Assembly: GCA_905221605.1 (NCBI GenBank)
Contig: CAJNDS010002539.1
Span: forward strand, 186,001-250,000
Reading direction: 5' to 3'
Length of the DNA stretch: 64,000 bases
Source of the DNA: Symbiodinium natans
Lineage: Eukaryota > Sar > Dinophyceae > Suessiales > Symbiodiniaceae
Notes under the pieces: model-generated
Told to the model about the DNA's origin: nothing
Seen by the model: only the letters and a program-made list of their open reading frames with translations
Databases searched by the model: none
Translations under genes and position numbers: made by a program
In this document: piece after piece, positions 1 to 10,300 of the stretch
Layout: each line of letters starts with the position of its first letter
How positions within the stretch are numbered: position 1 is the stretch's first letter

Positions 1-484
1 GGAATCCCTGCTCACTGGTTCGTCCAGTTGGGTGGGTGCCGAAAATATCCTGGTTTAGGGTTTAGGGTTTGGGGGTTTCGAGACGTCACGGCTTCAAGTT
101 CGAGCGAGTTTGGCACGTATGGGTCGCAAGAGATTCTAGGCCAAGGGAGGTTTGGCGCTTAAACCTTGGTTCTGGGATCGGAAAAAGGGGGCTTGAGGTT
201 ACGAAGCTTCTGGAACGAGCACCCCGACACATTGACCATGTTCATTGGGTCGGATTAGTCTGTTGAGGGTTCAAAAGTTCATGATCCTTCTTGAACCCTA
301 CAGTAAACCCCAGAAAGTTGGAACATGGTTTAAAACCCCAAATCCCAAAGCCTTAAACCCTAAACGGATGATTCTGAGCTTGGCTTCCCTTTAGAGTGCC
401 TTTTGGGTATGGGTTATCTAAGTTCTAGAGATATGTGGGGTATGGTTTCTAGTCCAGCTAGAGGGGTCTAGACGTCAGGGCTTT

Positions 485-720
485 GACGGGGCGACGATGG
501 GATGACGACGGCGCGACGACGGGGTGGCGACGGGGCGACGACGGTGTGACGACGGCGCGACGACAGGGTGCGATGGCGCGACGACGGGGTGACGACGGGG
601 GGACGACGGCTGTCGCGCCGTCGTCACGCCGTCGTCGCGCCGTCGTCCCGCCGTCGTCCCGCCGTCGTCCCGCCGTCGTCCCGCCGTCGTCCCGCCGTCG
701 CCCCGCCGTCGCCCCGCCGT
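485..720. repeat. 11-bp minisatellite, palindromic pair 1
   Basis: Units of the type GACGACGGNGC run head to tail from 485 to about 610. The array then switches strand at about 611 and continues as CGTCGTCCCGC to 720. The two halves can fold on each other. Reading frames on both strands stay open only because the unit lacks stop codons, so they are not genes. Confidence 0.9.
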
Positions 721-756
721 CATAAGGCCTAGTTTGGGCTTAAACTAGGCCTTATG
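721..756. repeat. Perfect hairpin between the two minisatellites
   Basis: CATAAGGCCTAGTTT pairs with its exact reverse complement across a six-base loop. It separates the two inverted 11-bp arrays. Confidence 0.9.
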
Positions 757-1020
757 ACGGTGTGACGACGGCGCGACGACGGCGCGACGACGACGCGACG
801 ACGGCTCGACGACGGCGCGACAGCCGTCGTCCCCCCGTCGTCCCTCCGTCGTCCCCCCGTCGTCCCCCCGTCGTCCCCCCGTCGTCCCCCCGGCGTCCTG
901 CCGTCGTCCCTCCGTCATCCTGCCGTCGTCCCTCCGTCGTCTTGCCCTCGTCCCTCCGTCGTCCCACCATCGTCCCTCCGTCGTCCCACCGTCGTCCCTC
1001 CGTCGTTTTGCCGTCGTCCT
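757..1020. repeat. 11-bp minisatellite, palindromic pair 2
   Basis: The GACGACGG phase runs to about 821, then inverts to CCGTCGTC units (mostly CGTCGTCCCNC) up to 1020. The second arm is about three times as long as the first, so the palindrome is asymmetric. Confidence 0.9.
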
Positions 1021-1199
1021 ACTTTTGTTGTGTGGACTAACACATATCTTTAGAACTTAGATAAGGTATGGGGATAAGGATGTTCCAGCTTTTTGGAGTC
1101 TACAGTAAAGCCTAAGCCCTATCATTACCCCGAAGGACTCGGACCTACTATAGAGGCAACCCAGGGCTCCTTCTGAGTCTATAGTTTGAGCATATTTAC

Positions 1200-1332
1200 T
1201 AGCCGTTGGGATGTTTGGCATGTTCCCTTACTCGCTAATGATAAGTAGGGTTACAAGTATCCGGAAGAGGGTTATACGTATAGTTACCATACTTATAACC
1301 TTACTTGTCACTGCCCCCCATGAACCTCCAAG
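1200..1332. mobile_element. F1 introner-like element (degenerate left end)
   Basis: The right end carries CATGAACCTCCAAG, the terminal inverted repeat of the family called F1 here (ACTTGGAGGTTCATGGGTAG at the left end of good copies). The interior GTAGGGTTACAAGTA and its complement are recognisable. The left terminus has diverged. Confidence 0.6.
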
Positions 1333-1425
1333 AATGGGGTTGAAAAAAGGATCCCTAAACCCTACACTCTACACCCTAAACCCTAAACCCTGAACCCTAA
1401 ACCCCCCCCTCAAGCCCGGTCGCAG

Positions 1426-3127
1426 ACGGACTCGATGCAGAAAGCTGCCAGCTTCGGAGAGCAGGCCTGGGGCTGTCAAAAGGCTCTAGGCCTCCAGGAT
1501 GCTGCAGGACGTAGGGTTTAGGGTTTAGGGTTTTATGTTTAGGGTTTAGGGTTTAGGGTTTAGAGTTTAGGGCTACAGGGTGTAGGGATGCTGAGGGGTC
1601 GGTGAAGGGTTCTGGGTCGAGTGTTGCTTTTGAATGGATTTTGCATTCACAGGGCGGGCGCCGGGGGGAGGGGGGGAGGGGGGGTTTAGGGTTTAGGGTT
1701 TAGGGTTCAGCGCCAAATTTTCCAGACCTTGGGCTGGCTGTGACATGACGCGGCCATGTTCACAGTAGGGACACGTGACCGAAGCACCGCAAGATGCCCC
1801 TAAACCCTAAACCCTACACCTACAACCCTAAACCCTAAACCCTGAACCCTGAACCCTGAACCCTAAACCCCAAACCCTAAACCCTAAACCCTAAACCCTA
1901 AACCCTAAACCTAAACCCCTAAACCCCCAAACCCTAAACTTTCGTTCGTGCTTGGGCAGTGTGATCTGGGCCGTGCGATCTACACTCCTTCGCCAAGGCT
2001 CTCGTTGCGGCTGGTGCTGCTGCAGAGCAGGACTGGGATTCACGAAGAGGGTTTAGGGTTTTTGGGTTTAGGATGTAGTTTCTAAAATCTACGTATGGTA
2101 GGGTGCATGTGGGAGTGCAGAACATGCTGCGCCGGCAGTCTCCTTTCGCTTGGTGAGGCAGGGGAGGGCCTAGCAGCTATAGGCACCAACGCTAAACTCA
2201 CCCTGTTCAGAGGGCAAGTCTACCCAACAATATGAAGGTGCGTTCGTTTGGTACTGCGCGTTGCGGATTACTCTAGGTAAACTTCGAAGTTATGAATCTG
2301 AACCCACCTACACCTAGCAGCGCAACATCCTAAACCCCATGGCACCGAGCCTCCTCAAAAAACACTCACTCCATGCGTGGTTATCCGCCGGTTTTCCCTA
2401 GATTCGAGGATTCGAAGGGCCCCTACACATCTGCATTCGCCTCCATTCTTTGGGCGAAGCTTTGAAACTCCAAACTCTCTAAGCCCTAAACCTTCACCCC
2501 AAGTCCCCCGAAACTCTGAGCTTCCCAGAGACCCCAATATCCCTTAATTAAGGAATATACCTTAAATCATAGTAGGATTCCTAATATGATTTAAGGTATA
2601 TTCCTTAAATAAGGGATATTGGAGTCTCTAGCTTCTGCTCTCTTTCCATAGGCGGCCCGCCACGCAGACCGTGCCTTCCGGCTGCCGGCGGCGGCGCGCG
2701 CGATGCAACAAGCTCTTCCTTGGGTGTGTTTCGGGTTTAGGGTTTAGGGTTTAGGGGCGTAGAGAGCTGCACTGACTCAACTGCTGAATGAACCTTTCAG
2801 CATCGGAGCAAGGATGTTCTCATATGGGGGATTGTTCAGCATTGGTGTGGGTATATATATATATTCTCATGTATATGAATATATCTCCATTTTCCTATAT
2901 ATGTACTGTATATTACGCACATTTTGTTCGTTTGTAGTTCTGTACACATATGTACATCTGTGCGTCGCGGAAGAACGCCGCATACGCACTGCGCAAATCC
3001 ACACCCGCAGCTTTCCCAGGAGCCTGGAACAGAGGCCATGGGTGAGTTCGAAGGCTTCTTGCCGCCAAGGCCTTTCGGCTTCAAAGAACCAGAGGAGGTC
3101 CAATGGTACCCACAAGTCCTCCTGTAA
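1426..3127 (+). CDS. Unidentified gene with telomere-repeat introns
   Basis: I do not recognise the product. Likely exons are 1426-1504, 1594-1660, 1986-2049, perhaps 2652-2735, and a terminal exon 3020-3127 ending in TAA. The first exon follows a CAG acceptor and reads TDSMQKAASFGEQAWG. It continues in frame after a telomere array that is flanked by GGATGCTG on both sides. The third reads SFAKALVAAGAAAEQDWD. The last is acidic and Pro/Phe-rich (MGEFEGFLPPRPFGFKEPEE). An F2-type inverted-repeat element occupies 2524-2631, just before the fourth exon. No start codon was found, so the 5' end is unknown. Membership of all exons in one gene is inferred from strand and order. Confidence 0.45.
1511..1575 (+). 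repeat. TTTAGGG array between in-frame exon halves
   Basis: About eight units, some degenerate, lying between two copies of GGATGCTG (1497-1504 and 1586-1593). Confidence 0.85.
1683..1709 (+). repeat. TTTAGGG array after a G-rich tract
   Basis: Four units follow directly on a GGGGGAGGGGGG tract. Confidence 0.85.
1799..1938 (-). repeat. CCCTAAA array
   Basis: About nineteen units with scattered CCCTGAA and CCCCAAA variants. Confidence 0.9.
2524..2631. mobile_element. F2b introner-like element
   Basis: Almost perfect inverted repeat: CCCAGAGACCCCAATATCCC at the left matches GGGATATTGGAGTCTCT at the right, with the core GGAATATACCTTAAATCATA mirrored around 2575. F2b differs from F2 only in its outer end (CCCAGAGACYCC instead of CCCAAAGAGCCC). 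Confidence 0.85.
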
Positions 3128-3972
3128 GGTTCATTCAACCCAAAAAGGGCGCCAAACATGCGATGCTGGGCTTCTCAGCCCTGCATGGTTTAGGGTTTAG
3201 GGTTTAGGGTTTATTGGCACACTGTTTGCGGCATAATCCGAGAAAACTGCCGCGGGTCTAGTGGCTTGCGACGAACTGCAGCTAGGGCACAGGGCTCGAA
3301 ACCATAGCCCTCTGTCCAAAGGTGGTGGATCACATACGGCCGGAAAGCTATGGGGAGTTGCCATGTGCTCCTTCCACTGGCCTGCGCCACTTGGCCATTC
3401 ATTGTGCCATGATCGCTGTCGAACTTGTTTACTGCATGCGGGTCATCCGATCCTGGTTCTCCTTGCTGGGATTGTATACTTTTCTGCTGTGAATTGAAGC
3501 CCCATATTGCCAATGTAGAATGCAAACTGTCGCCGCAGATTCCCAGCACTGCTGCAGCCCTAAACCCTAAAACCTGCTTGCCGCTCCTTTCAAGTCAGGT
3601 CCATGAAAGCGCGCCCCTTCGGCTGGGTTCTTCTCGAAGCCGCAGGAGCTTCGAAGCCCACTCGTATTATACCATATTATACTATCATGAGTGTGATCAT
3701 TCGTATTATTATACTTCGTATTAATTCGACATATGCATATACAAAAATATATGTATATATATATATACATGTATCCTATACTGGTTTATTGTACAAAACA
3801 TTTTTAAATTCCATTATTTCGTCCACTCCTGAGGGCCGGTTTAAGTCTTAAGGGTTGAATGGGCAAAGACCCTAAACCCTAAACCCTAAACCCTAAACCC
3901 TAAACCCTAAACCCTAAACCGTGTGTATCCTGGCACATTTTGCATGCGCCTTTGCATTGCCACGGGTGCACA

Positions 3973-4081
3973 TCCTTGGGCCAAAGGAACCCAAAGGTGG
4001 GGGGTCATAATCCTCATACTGCTATAATCCCTATCAGGGTATATATAGCCTTAAACCCTTTAAGGGTTCATGTCCCCAAAG
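3973..4081. mobile_element. F4 introner-like element
   Basis: Left end CCTTGGGCCAAAGGAACCC, right end GGGTTCATGTCCCCAAAG. The centre has the family signature GGGGTCATAATCC...TATAATCCCTATCAGGGTATAT. Confidence 0.7.
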
Positions 4082-4305
4082 ATGTTTGGTTGCATAAGAC
4101 CCCTGGACTGGAGCACCAGGTCAACCCGACTGTCCCTGAGCAGCGGTTCTTTCGAACCAATCAGTGCTGAACAAAGGTTCTAAGAATACAACAATTTCCC
4201 TTTCATTGCTGTTAAGGTGTGCCCAAGGGGTATGTTGAATATTTCTGAGATAAGGTACCATCCGGACACAGCCTAACTATCCTGAGAAGCAGTCCTAAAC
4301 TCTAG

Positions 4306-4427
4306 GCGAGATCTTGCACAACCCCTAAATTCAGGAACATACCCGAATTCACAATCATGATCCTTAGTTAGTATCAATTATAAATTAGGGTATATTCCTG
4401 AGTTAAGGGGTTTTGGAAGATCCGGGG
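4306..4427. mobile_element. F3 introner-like element
   Basis: Left arm GATCTTGCACAACCCC is degenerate. The right arm ends TTAAGGGGTTTTGGAAGATC. The core ATCATGATCCTTAGT is typical of family F3. Confidence 0.8.
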
Positions 4428-5433
4428 ATATGCGACTCTCCACCTCGCATCTTGCCGCAAGCTCCGGGCCACAAATTCTCGAGGAGGGACACCCGGCAAG
4501 TAGGCCACGCTCCTGGCTGTGAGTTCTTCTGTCTTCTTGCTCTTGGGAGATGGTGCGCGAGTGTTGCAAGGTTGGGATTGTATAGGCCGAACCCGATGGA
4601 ATTCAGAAGTTTCAGGAGGTTCTTTCGTTCTATTCTTCCGGGGGTTCCTGGAGACGGGTCGGCTTCGCGGCGGACAGTTGTTAAGCTACGACGGCTGCCA
4701 TTACTTGGGAGAAGCTTTGTTTTTTTGCGTTTGCATTGAGTTGTTGCCTGTGCAGGTGGATTTCTTTGAGATGACGCCTGCCTGTCCATCATCCAAAACG
4801 GCTGCTGGGTTTGATGGCTCCTCAAAGGCACGCTTAATGCGCAGGCTCTGCCAAACTGAGCAGTGCTCCCTCCAGCCAAATGCGAGCCGCAGTGCGATGC
4901 GGAAAAGCAGCTGCAGTGCATAGTTGAGGACCAGAGACCGATGTCTCGATTCGGACTCTGTTGAGCACCACCTGCCTTTTCATTACATGGATCCGAGTCC
5001 CGCCTGCATGCTGCATCTTTGCCACCCGCCGGTCCAGGCTGCTGCTCACAGCCCCGCGGCACATGACATGTTCAAAAGGCGTTCAATCACAAGCAGTCCA
5101 AGTGGAACCTGGAAGTATGCAAACCGGCCTTGACTTGTCTAGAGCTTGCGTCATCATGACAGCTAGTTCTTACATCTTCCTTCGCCAATTGAGAAGCCCG
5201 CCCCCCACCATAAGCCCACACTCTCGCATCAGTCGTTGCCTTTCCTATTCCGGTCTTCTGCTTTGATTGCGAAAGCTGCACAACCCTTCACGACCCCCAC
5301 GCAGCCCAGATCCAAGCACGGCAGCGCACGACGCAACGTAGGGAGACCGTGGCTCCACGTGGCCCCGCCTGCGCAAGTGGGGAGCAAGCCGGCAGCCCAG
5401 ACGGACAAGACTCGCCTCCCAGAATATACCCCT

Positions 5434-5540
5434 ACTTCCAAAACCCCTTAAACTCAGGAATATACGCAAATTTACATCAAGCATCATGATGTGAATTAGG
5501 GGTTTATATTCCTTAATTAAGGGGTTTGTGAAGATCTGGG
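5434..5540. mobile_element. F3 introner-like element
   Basis: ACTTCCAAAACCCCTTAAAC at the left matches TTAAGGGGTTTGTGAAGATCT at the right. The centre reads GCATCATGATG. Confidence 0.8.
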
Positions 5541-5600
5541 TGCCCCCAAATTAAAATGTAGGGACCCTTTATGTGATTTAAAGTATATGGCCCTCAATTC

Positions 5601-5645
5601 TAGGGGTTAGGGTTTAGGGTTTAGGGTGTAGGGTTTGGGGTTTGG
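5601..5645 (+). repeat. TTTAGGG array
   Basis: Six degenerate units upstream of the first exon at 5676. Confidence 0.8.
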
Positions 5646-5675
5646 CTGATCTTTTGGAGGGGGACGGAGGTGCAG

Positions 5676-6981
5676 ACTGTGACCACAGCAAAAGAGGACG
5701 CCGAGTGCCGACTGCTGTGGCGCTTGCGCCCAGGCAGTACCCAGAGAGCCCAATACCCCCTTAATTCAGGAGCATACCTTATATTATATAGGGCCTCATA
5801 TCGGGATCCTTCATATATGATTTAAGGTGCATTCCTTAATTAAGAGATATTGGGCTCTTTGGGTAGTGGTTGCGCTGTAGCTGCAAAACTGCCGTATAAG
5901 GTTGACATGCCTTTCGATACTTTCCCAGAGAGCCCTTTATACCCCGCAGTTAAGGAGTATGCCCTAAATTACATAGGGATCCTGAATATGATTTAAGGTA
6001 TACGCCCTTCCTAAAAGGGTATAAGCTCAATGTGATTTCAGGTATATTCCCTACTTAAGGGGTATAAGCTTTATGATTTAAAGTATATTCCATACTTAAG
6101 GGGTACAAAAAGGGCTAGTTGGGTTGATTTGCGTGGAAACATCTCATAAGCCCAGATCTTCCAAAACCCCTTAAGACTAAGGAATGTGCCCTAATTTTAC
6201 TTAAGATCATGATTATGAACCAGGGTATGTTCCTTAATGAATGGGTTTTACCCTAAACCCTAAACCCTAAACCCTAAACCCTAAACCCTAAACTCTAAAC
6301 CCTAAACCCTAAACCCTAAACCCTAAACCCTAAACCCTGAACCTACAACCCTAAACCGTTTGAACAATCTCAGAAGGATCAAGGCAGGAGAGAGTAGGGC
6401 AAGCCGCAGCTGTCGCATCGACCCGGTGGCTCTTCAAAGCTGCACAGCGCCGTAGCCCTAAACCCTAAACCCTAAACCCTAAACCCTAAACCCTAAACCC
6501 TAAACCCTAAACCCTAAACCCTAAACCCTAAACCCTAAACCCTAAACCCTAAACCCTAAACCCTAGCCCTAAACCCTAAACCCTAAACCCGCGCTAGACA
6601 TCTAAAAGAGGTCATTTGGGTTGTAAAAAAGCCCTAAACCCTAAATCCGACTCGAGCCATGCCACCAACCAGCGCCTCGCACTCTGGCAGGGCAGAGATT
6701 GCCACTTTCTCCATGGGTGCCCTGGCCTGGGTTTAGGGTTTAGGGTTTAGGGTTTGGGGTTTAGGGTTTAGGGCTTGGAGTGCATGTGGTGCCGGAAGTC
6801 AACAGTATTGAGATTGACCTGAGCAGAACAGACTCGTCCTCGAGCCCAGTTGCAAGAAAGGGTTTAGGGTTTTAGGGCTTAGGGTTTAGGATTAAGGTTG
6901 AGGGTTTGGGGTTTAGGCCTGGCTTCGCCTTATGACAATCAGGCAGAGAGCAACGCATCGACTCTAGCAGAGCTCCCGTGA
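5676..6981 (+). CDS. Unidentified gene split by F2, F3 and telomere repeats
   Basis: No family recognised. Exons read from the sequence: 5676-5738 (TVTTAKEDAECRLLWRLRPG), 5868-5924 (GCAVAAKLPYKVDMPFDTF), a tiny piece at about 6124-6150, 6406-6454 (AAVASTRWLFKAAQRR), 6659-6730 (starts with an ATG), 6774-6860 (GVHVVPEVNSIEIDLS...) and 6917-6981, which ends in TGA. The first two join in frame across one F2 element with AGT at both junctions. The gaps after that hold a composite F2, an F3 and telomere arrays, so every intron is repeat-derived. The ATG at 6659 is an alternative start if the upstream exons belong to another gene. Confidence 0.5.
5739..5864. mobile_element. F2 element forming an intron
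   Basis: CCCAGAGAGCCCAATACCCC pairs with ATATTGGGCTCTTTGGG. AGT precedes it and follows it, and the flanking exons read on in frame. Confidence 0.85.
5924..6123. mobile_element. Composite F2 element with internal repeats
   Basis: It starts as F2 (CCCAGAGAGCCC) but the second half is reiterated three times as GGTATAAGCT..TGATTT..GGTATATTCC, each ending near CTTAAGGGGTA. This indicates internal tandem growth of one arm. Confidence 0.7.
6151..6248. mobile_element. F3 element, right end replaced by telomere repeat
   Basis: The left end CCCAGATCTTCCAAAACCCC is intact. The right arm runs to AATGGGTTTT and then turns directly into CCCTAAA units, so the terminal AAGATCTGGG is missing. Confidence 0.85.
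6249..6357 (-). repeat. CCCTAAA array fused to a truncated F3
   Basis: About fifteen units starting at the broken F3 end. Confidence 0.95.
6455..6591 (-). repeat. CCCTAAA array
   Basis: About nineteen nearly perfect units between two candidate exons. Confidence 0.95.
6731..6773 (+). repeat. TTTAGGG array between exons
   Basis: Six units filling the whole gap between exons 6659-6730 and 6774-6860. GGCCTGG precedes and GGCTTGG follows. Confidence 0.9.
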
Positions 6982-7023
6982 AAGGTTCACTGTCGGACAC
7001 CAACTCAACCTGTGACGCTACGA

Positions 7024-7396
7024 AACCCTAAACCCTATAAACACTATAAACCCTATAAACCTTATAAACCCTATAAACACTATAAACCCAAAAAAGCTTA
7101 AAAACCCTACAAGCACTACAAACCCTATAAACCTTAAACACCCTATTTGAACCAGGGAGGGGGGAGGGGTGAACTCCTAGCGAGCCTCGACCAGTCCTTG
7201 CGGAGTGGGTGCCGGCAAGCAAAGCCCTAAGCCTCGCACCCTAAAACCTTAGAACCCTAAACCCTCTAAACCCTACACACGCTAAACCCTATGAACCCTA
7301 AACCCCTAAAGCCCTAAACCCTAAACAATATGAACCCTAAACCTACTAAAGCCCTAAAACCCTAAACCCTATAAACCCTAGAAACCCTAAACCTAA
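7024..7396 (-). repeat. Degenerate array with CCCTATAAA and CCCTAAA units
   Basis: The first part (7024-7140) is built on a 9-base CCCTATAAA variant. The second (7221-7396) mixes CCCTAAA with longer variants and ends next to a candidate start codon. Confidence 0.8.
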
Positions 7397-7398
7397 GG

Positions 7399-10300
7399 AT
7401 GATTCTGGGCGCCGCAACAGCGCTTCGCGCAGCTGCCAGGGGTGCTCCGCGCCACGGCTGGGCGGCCTGGCCAAGGGAGCAATCAGACTTCGCATCTCTC
7501 CTCTTGCTGGCTCGTTTAAAGGGTTTAGGGTCTTGGGTTTGGGGTTTGGGGTTTACTTAAGAACCCACCCAATAAACTCCCTATAATACCCCTGTAAGGA
7601 AGAATATGTTTCTTTTTTGCGGCTCTTCTTAAGCAATTGGTAGTATAGCATGCTAGGTAGGCCCTGGGGACATGTTCTGTCTCCCCTTCTTGGGTTAACA
7701 TGCGGATTAGGGTTTAGGGTTTAGGGTTTAGGGTTTAGGGTTTAGGGTTTAGGATTATATTTCGAAATATTGTGGCAAAGGGTTTCAAGCGCCAGCTTGG
7801 TACGGAATTGGGTCCCTCCCTTGGTCCTTGAAGGCTGACATATTCACCATCTCTGCATATATGTGTATTAGCCATATATATATATATGTATATGTATATG
7901 TATGTATATATACATACTTACATATGTAATATTGATATATATATATATATGTGGATACATACATACATACATATATATATATACATATTTGTAAGGCACG
8001 TGATGCCTAGAACTCCCTATACTAACGACCAGGAGTTAGGGAGCGACATCGAGCAACGAGGGTGGCCCAAGCCGAGCTGAGGTACACGGGTGGCCGGTGC
8101 GGGTCTCGGGCCCGCCTAGAGGGGAATCTGGATGGCGGTTTAGGTTCAGGGTTTAGGGTTCAAGGTTCAGGGTTTAGGGTTCAAGGTTCAGGGTTTAGGG
8201 TTTAGGGTTTAGGGTTCAAGGTTCAGGGTTTAGGGTTTAGGGTTCAGGGTTTAGGGTTTAGGGATATGATCGAGGCGGGCGAAGTCTCTTGGGACAAGGG
8301 TTAGGGTTTGGCTCCAGACGGTGTTGCCATGTTGGTGAGGCAAGGGTTTTCTTGGCTCGGCTGTCCATCCCGGGGCAAACAGAGTGGCACCCCGATGTGC
8401 AAGCGGTTGCAAGTTGAGAGCTCAGCTGTTTGCAATTCAGCCCTGAACGCTAAACCCTAAACCCTAAACCCTAAACCCTAAACCCTAAACCCTAAACCCT
8501 AAACCCTAAACCCATTCTTTGGGGCGCACCTTCTTCTCGTCATCCCAGCATTCTTTCTCTGAGGTCTGCCAAGCCAACCTACCGCTCGGTGTGCAACGGC
8601 GACGGTGTCTTGGTTCAGGGCATGCCGGGAGCGCATTATCAGCAGTAGTATTATTATTATTATTATCTTTATTGTTTTAATTTGATGAAGAAACGATTAC
8701 ATATAGGTGGTTTAGGGTTTAGGGTTTAGGGTCATACGTGCCCTGGCCCAGGGCATGCGGAGTCGGTGCAGGTAGAGTACGACCCTGATGTCATCTCATA
8801 CCAGGCCAGATTCTGCGAAGTGGGGGCGGCCTGTGGACTCTTATTAGGGACCTTAAAGGGGTTCTTTGGGGGGTTATTCTCAGGGCGACTTAGGTATAAA
8901 GGACAACATAAGGGTTATTTAGGGGGTTATACAGGGGAATGAGATGAAGGGTCCCTTCTGGGGGGTCCCTTCTTATACCCCTTAAGTTCAGGAGCTGCTG
9001 GACACCTTCTGGCAGAATCACAAGCCCAAGCCAAGCGAGAAAGGCGAGCTGCCCAGCAAGAGTGGGGAGTCACGCACGGAGGTCCGGGGGGGAGAGCAAA
9101 TGTTTCTGATATGGTGTATATGAATATATATATATATATATATATTGATATTTATATTTAATTATATGTAAGCAATGGACTGTTGTTTTCTCTGCTGCTG
9201 TATAGACCTCAGTGCAATGGCATGCGTTGACAACAGGCCTGGATAAGTTGGACTGCATGGATGTTTGTGCGTGGGGGAGTGGAGTTTCCACTTGAAGCAG
9301 CGCCTGCTGAGGTCAGTACAGGTCGAGCATCTGGTACCACAGTGCGGAGCAAAGGTGGCTGGCTCAGGGCGGAAGGATGCAACATTCGTAGAATCGTAGA
9401 TCAAAGCCCCCAAGCGCTGGGTTCAAAGGCCTAAAGCACATGCCCTAAGCTTCTAACTCCAACACCTCCTCAGCCCCAGACAATCAACATCTAATGTTGG
9501 AGGGCTTGTGGCACCAGGCATAAGCCCTAAGCCCTAAGCCCTAAGCCCTAAACCCTAACCCTAACTGCTCGCAAATCCTCGCAAAGCTAAGATAGGCGCG
9601 AGGCGTCTCGGGGGAGGGAACCCTCAGTGCCCAAAGAGCCCAATTTTGCTTCATTAAGGAATATACCTTAAATCGTATTCAGGATCCCTATATGATTTAA
9701 GGAATATTCCTTAATCGAGCTATATTGGGCTCTTTGGGTGAAGTCCTGCTGCAAGACTTGCCCGCCTTGCGCGAGATTGACATTCGAAACCTGAAGACAA
9801 CTTTGGCTTGAAAACGTGGTTCAAGCTCACGTGAGAGTAAACGTGCTTAAGTAAGAGTTGGAGCTTTTTCTAGTATCATGTAGAGAACCCTGTGAGATTG
9901 TTACCGATGCTTAGGCTCCTCGCCGAAGCATCCGTGGCGGCTCGGGGTGGACGTGCCACAGGGCTGGCGGAGGTGGCACCCGAAACCCTAAACTCTAAAG
10001 ACCCTAAACCCTAATGTGGCTCGTCCAGGAGCTGAAGGCCTTGAAAATGGAGCTGTCGTCAGCTAAACGTTGCAAGGGATCGTGTGACCGTTACTTGGAG
10101 GTTCAGGGTACGTATTGAACAATTAAGTAACGATGATTAGCCCACGGACAAGCTCCCTAAGTGCCCTAAGATGGCTATAAGCACAGTATGTACTTTGTTA
10201 ATAAGTGCCATGCACCTCCAAGTATGAGAACTTCCTGGAGGGTTCGAAGTTACAGCTTGAAGACCAAGGTTCCCCAAACTTCTCGGAAGCAGGTTAGGGT

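Larger units (their letters stand above)
3128..5675. other. Gene-poor stretch with telomere arrays and two introner types
   Basis: It contains TTTAGGG at 3187-3213, CCCTAAA at 3871-3919, AT microsatellites near 3750, an F4 element, two F3 elements and a telomere array at 5601-5645. Overlapping frames at 4403-5062 are open on both strands but show no recognisable protein, so no gene is called. Confidence 0.6.

Noticed and set aside
475-1040. Four overlapping frames with Arg/Thr/Pro repeats on both strands
   Set aside because: They are translations of the 11-bp minisatellite, which lacks stops in several frames.
4403-5062. 219-codon minus-strand frame
   Set aside because: Overlapping plus-strand frames are equally open and no domain or codon pattern favours either. 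The left part runs into an F3 element.
8614-8760. CAGGGCATGC direct repeat around a telomere-containing gap as a target duplication
   Set aside because: Frames on the two sides do not agree when joined at the repeat. Splicing at CAG 8642 and CAG 8771 fits better.
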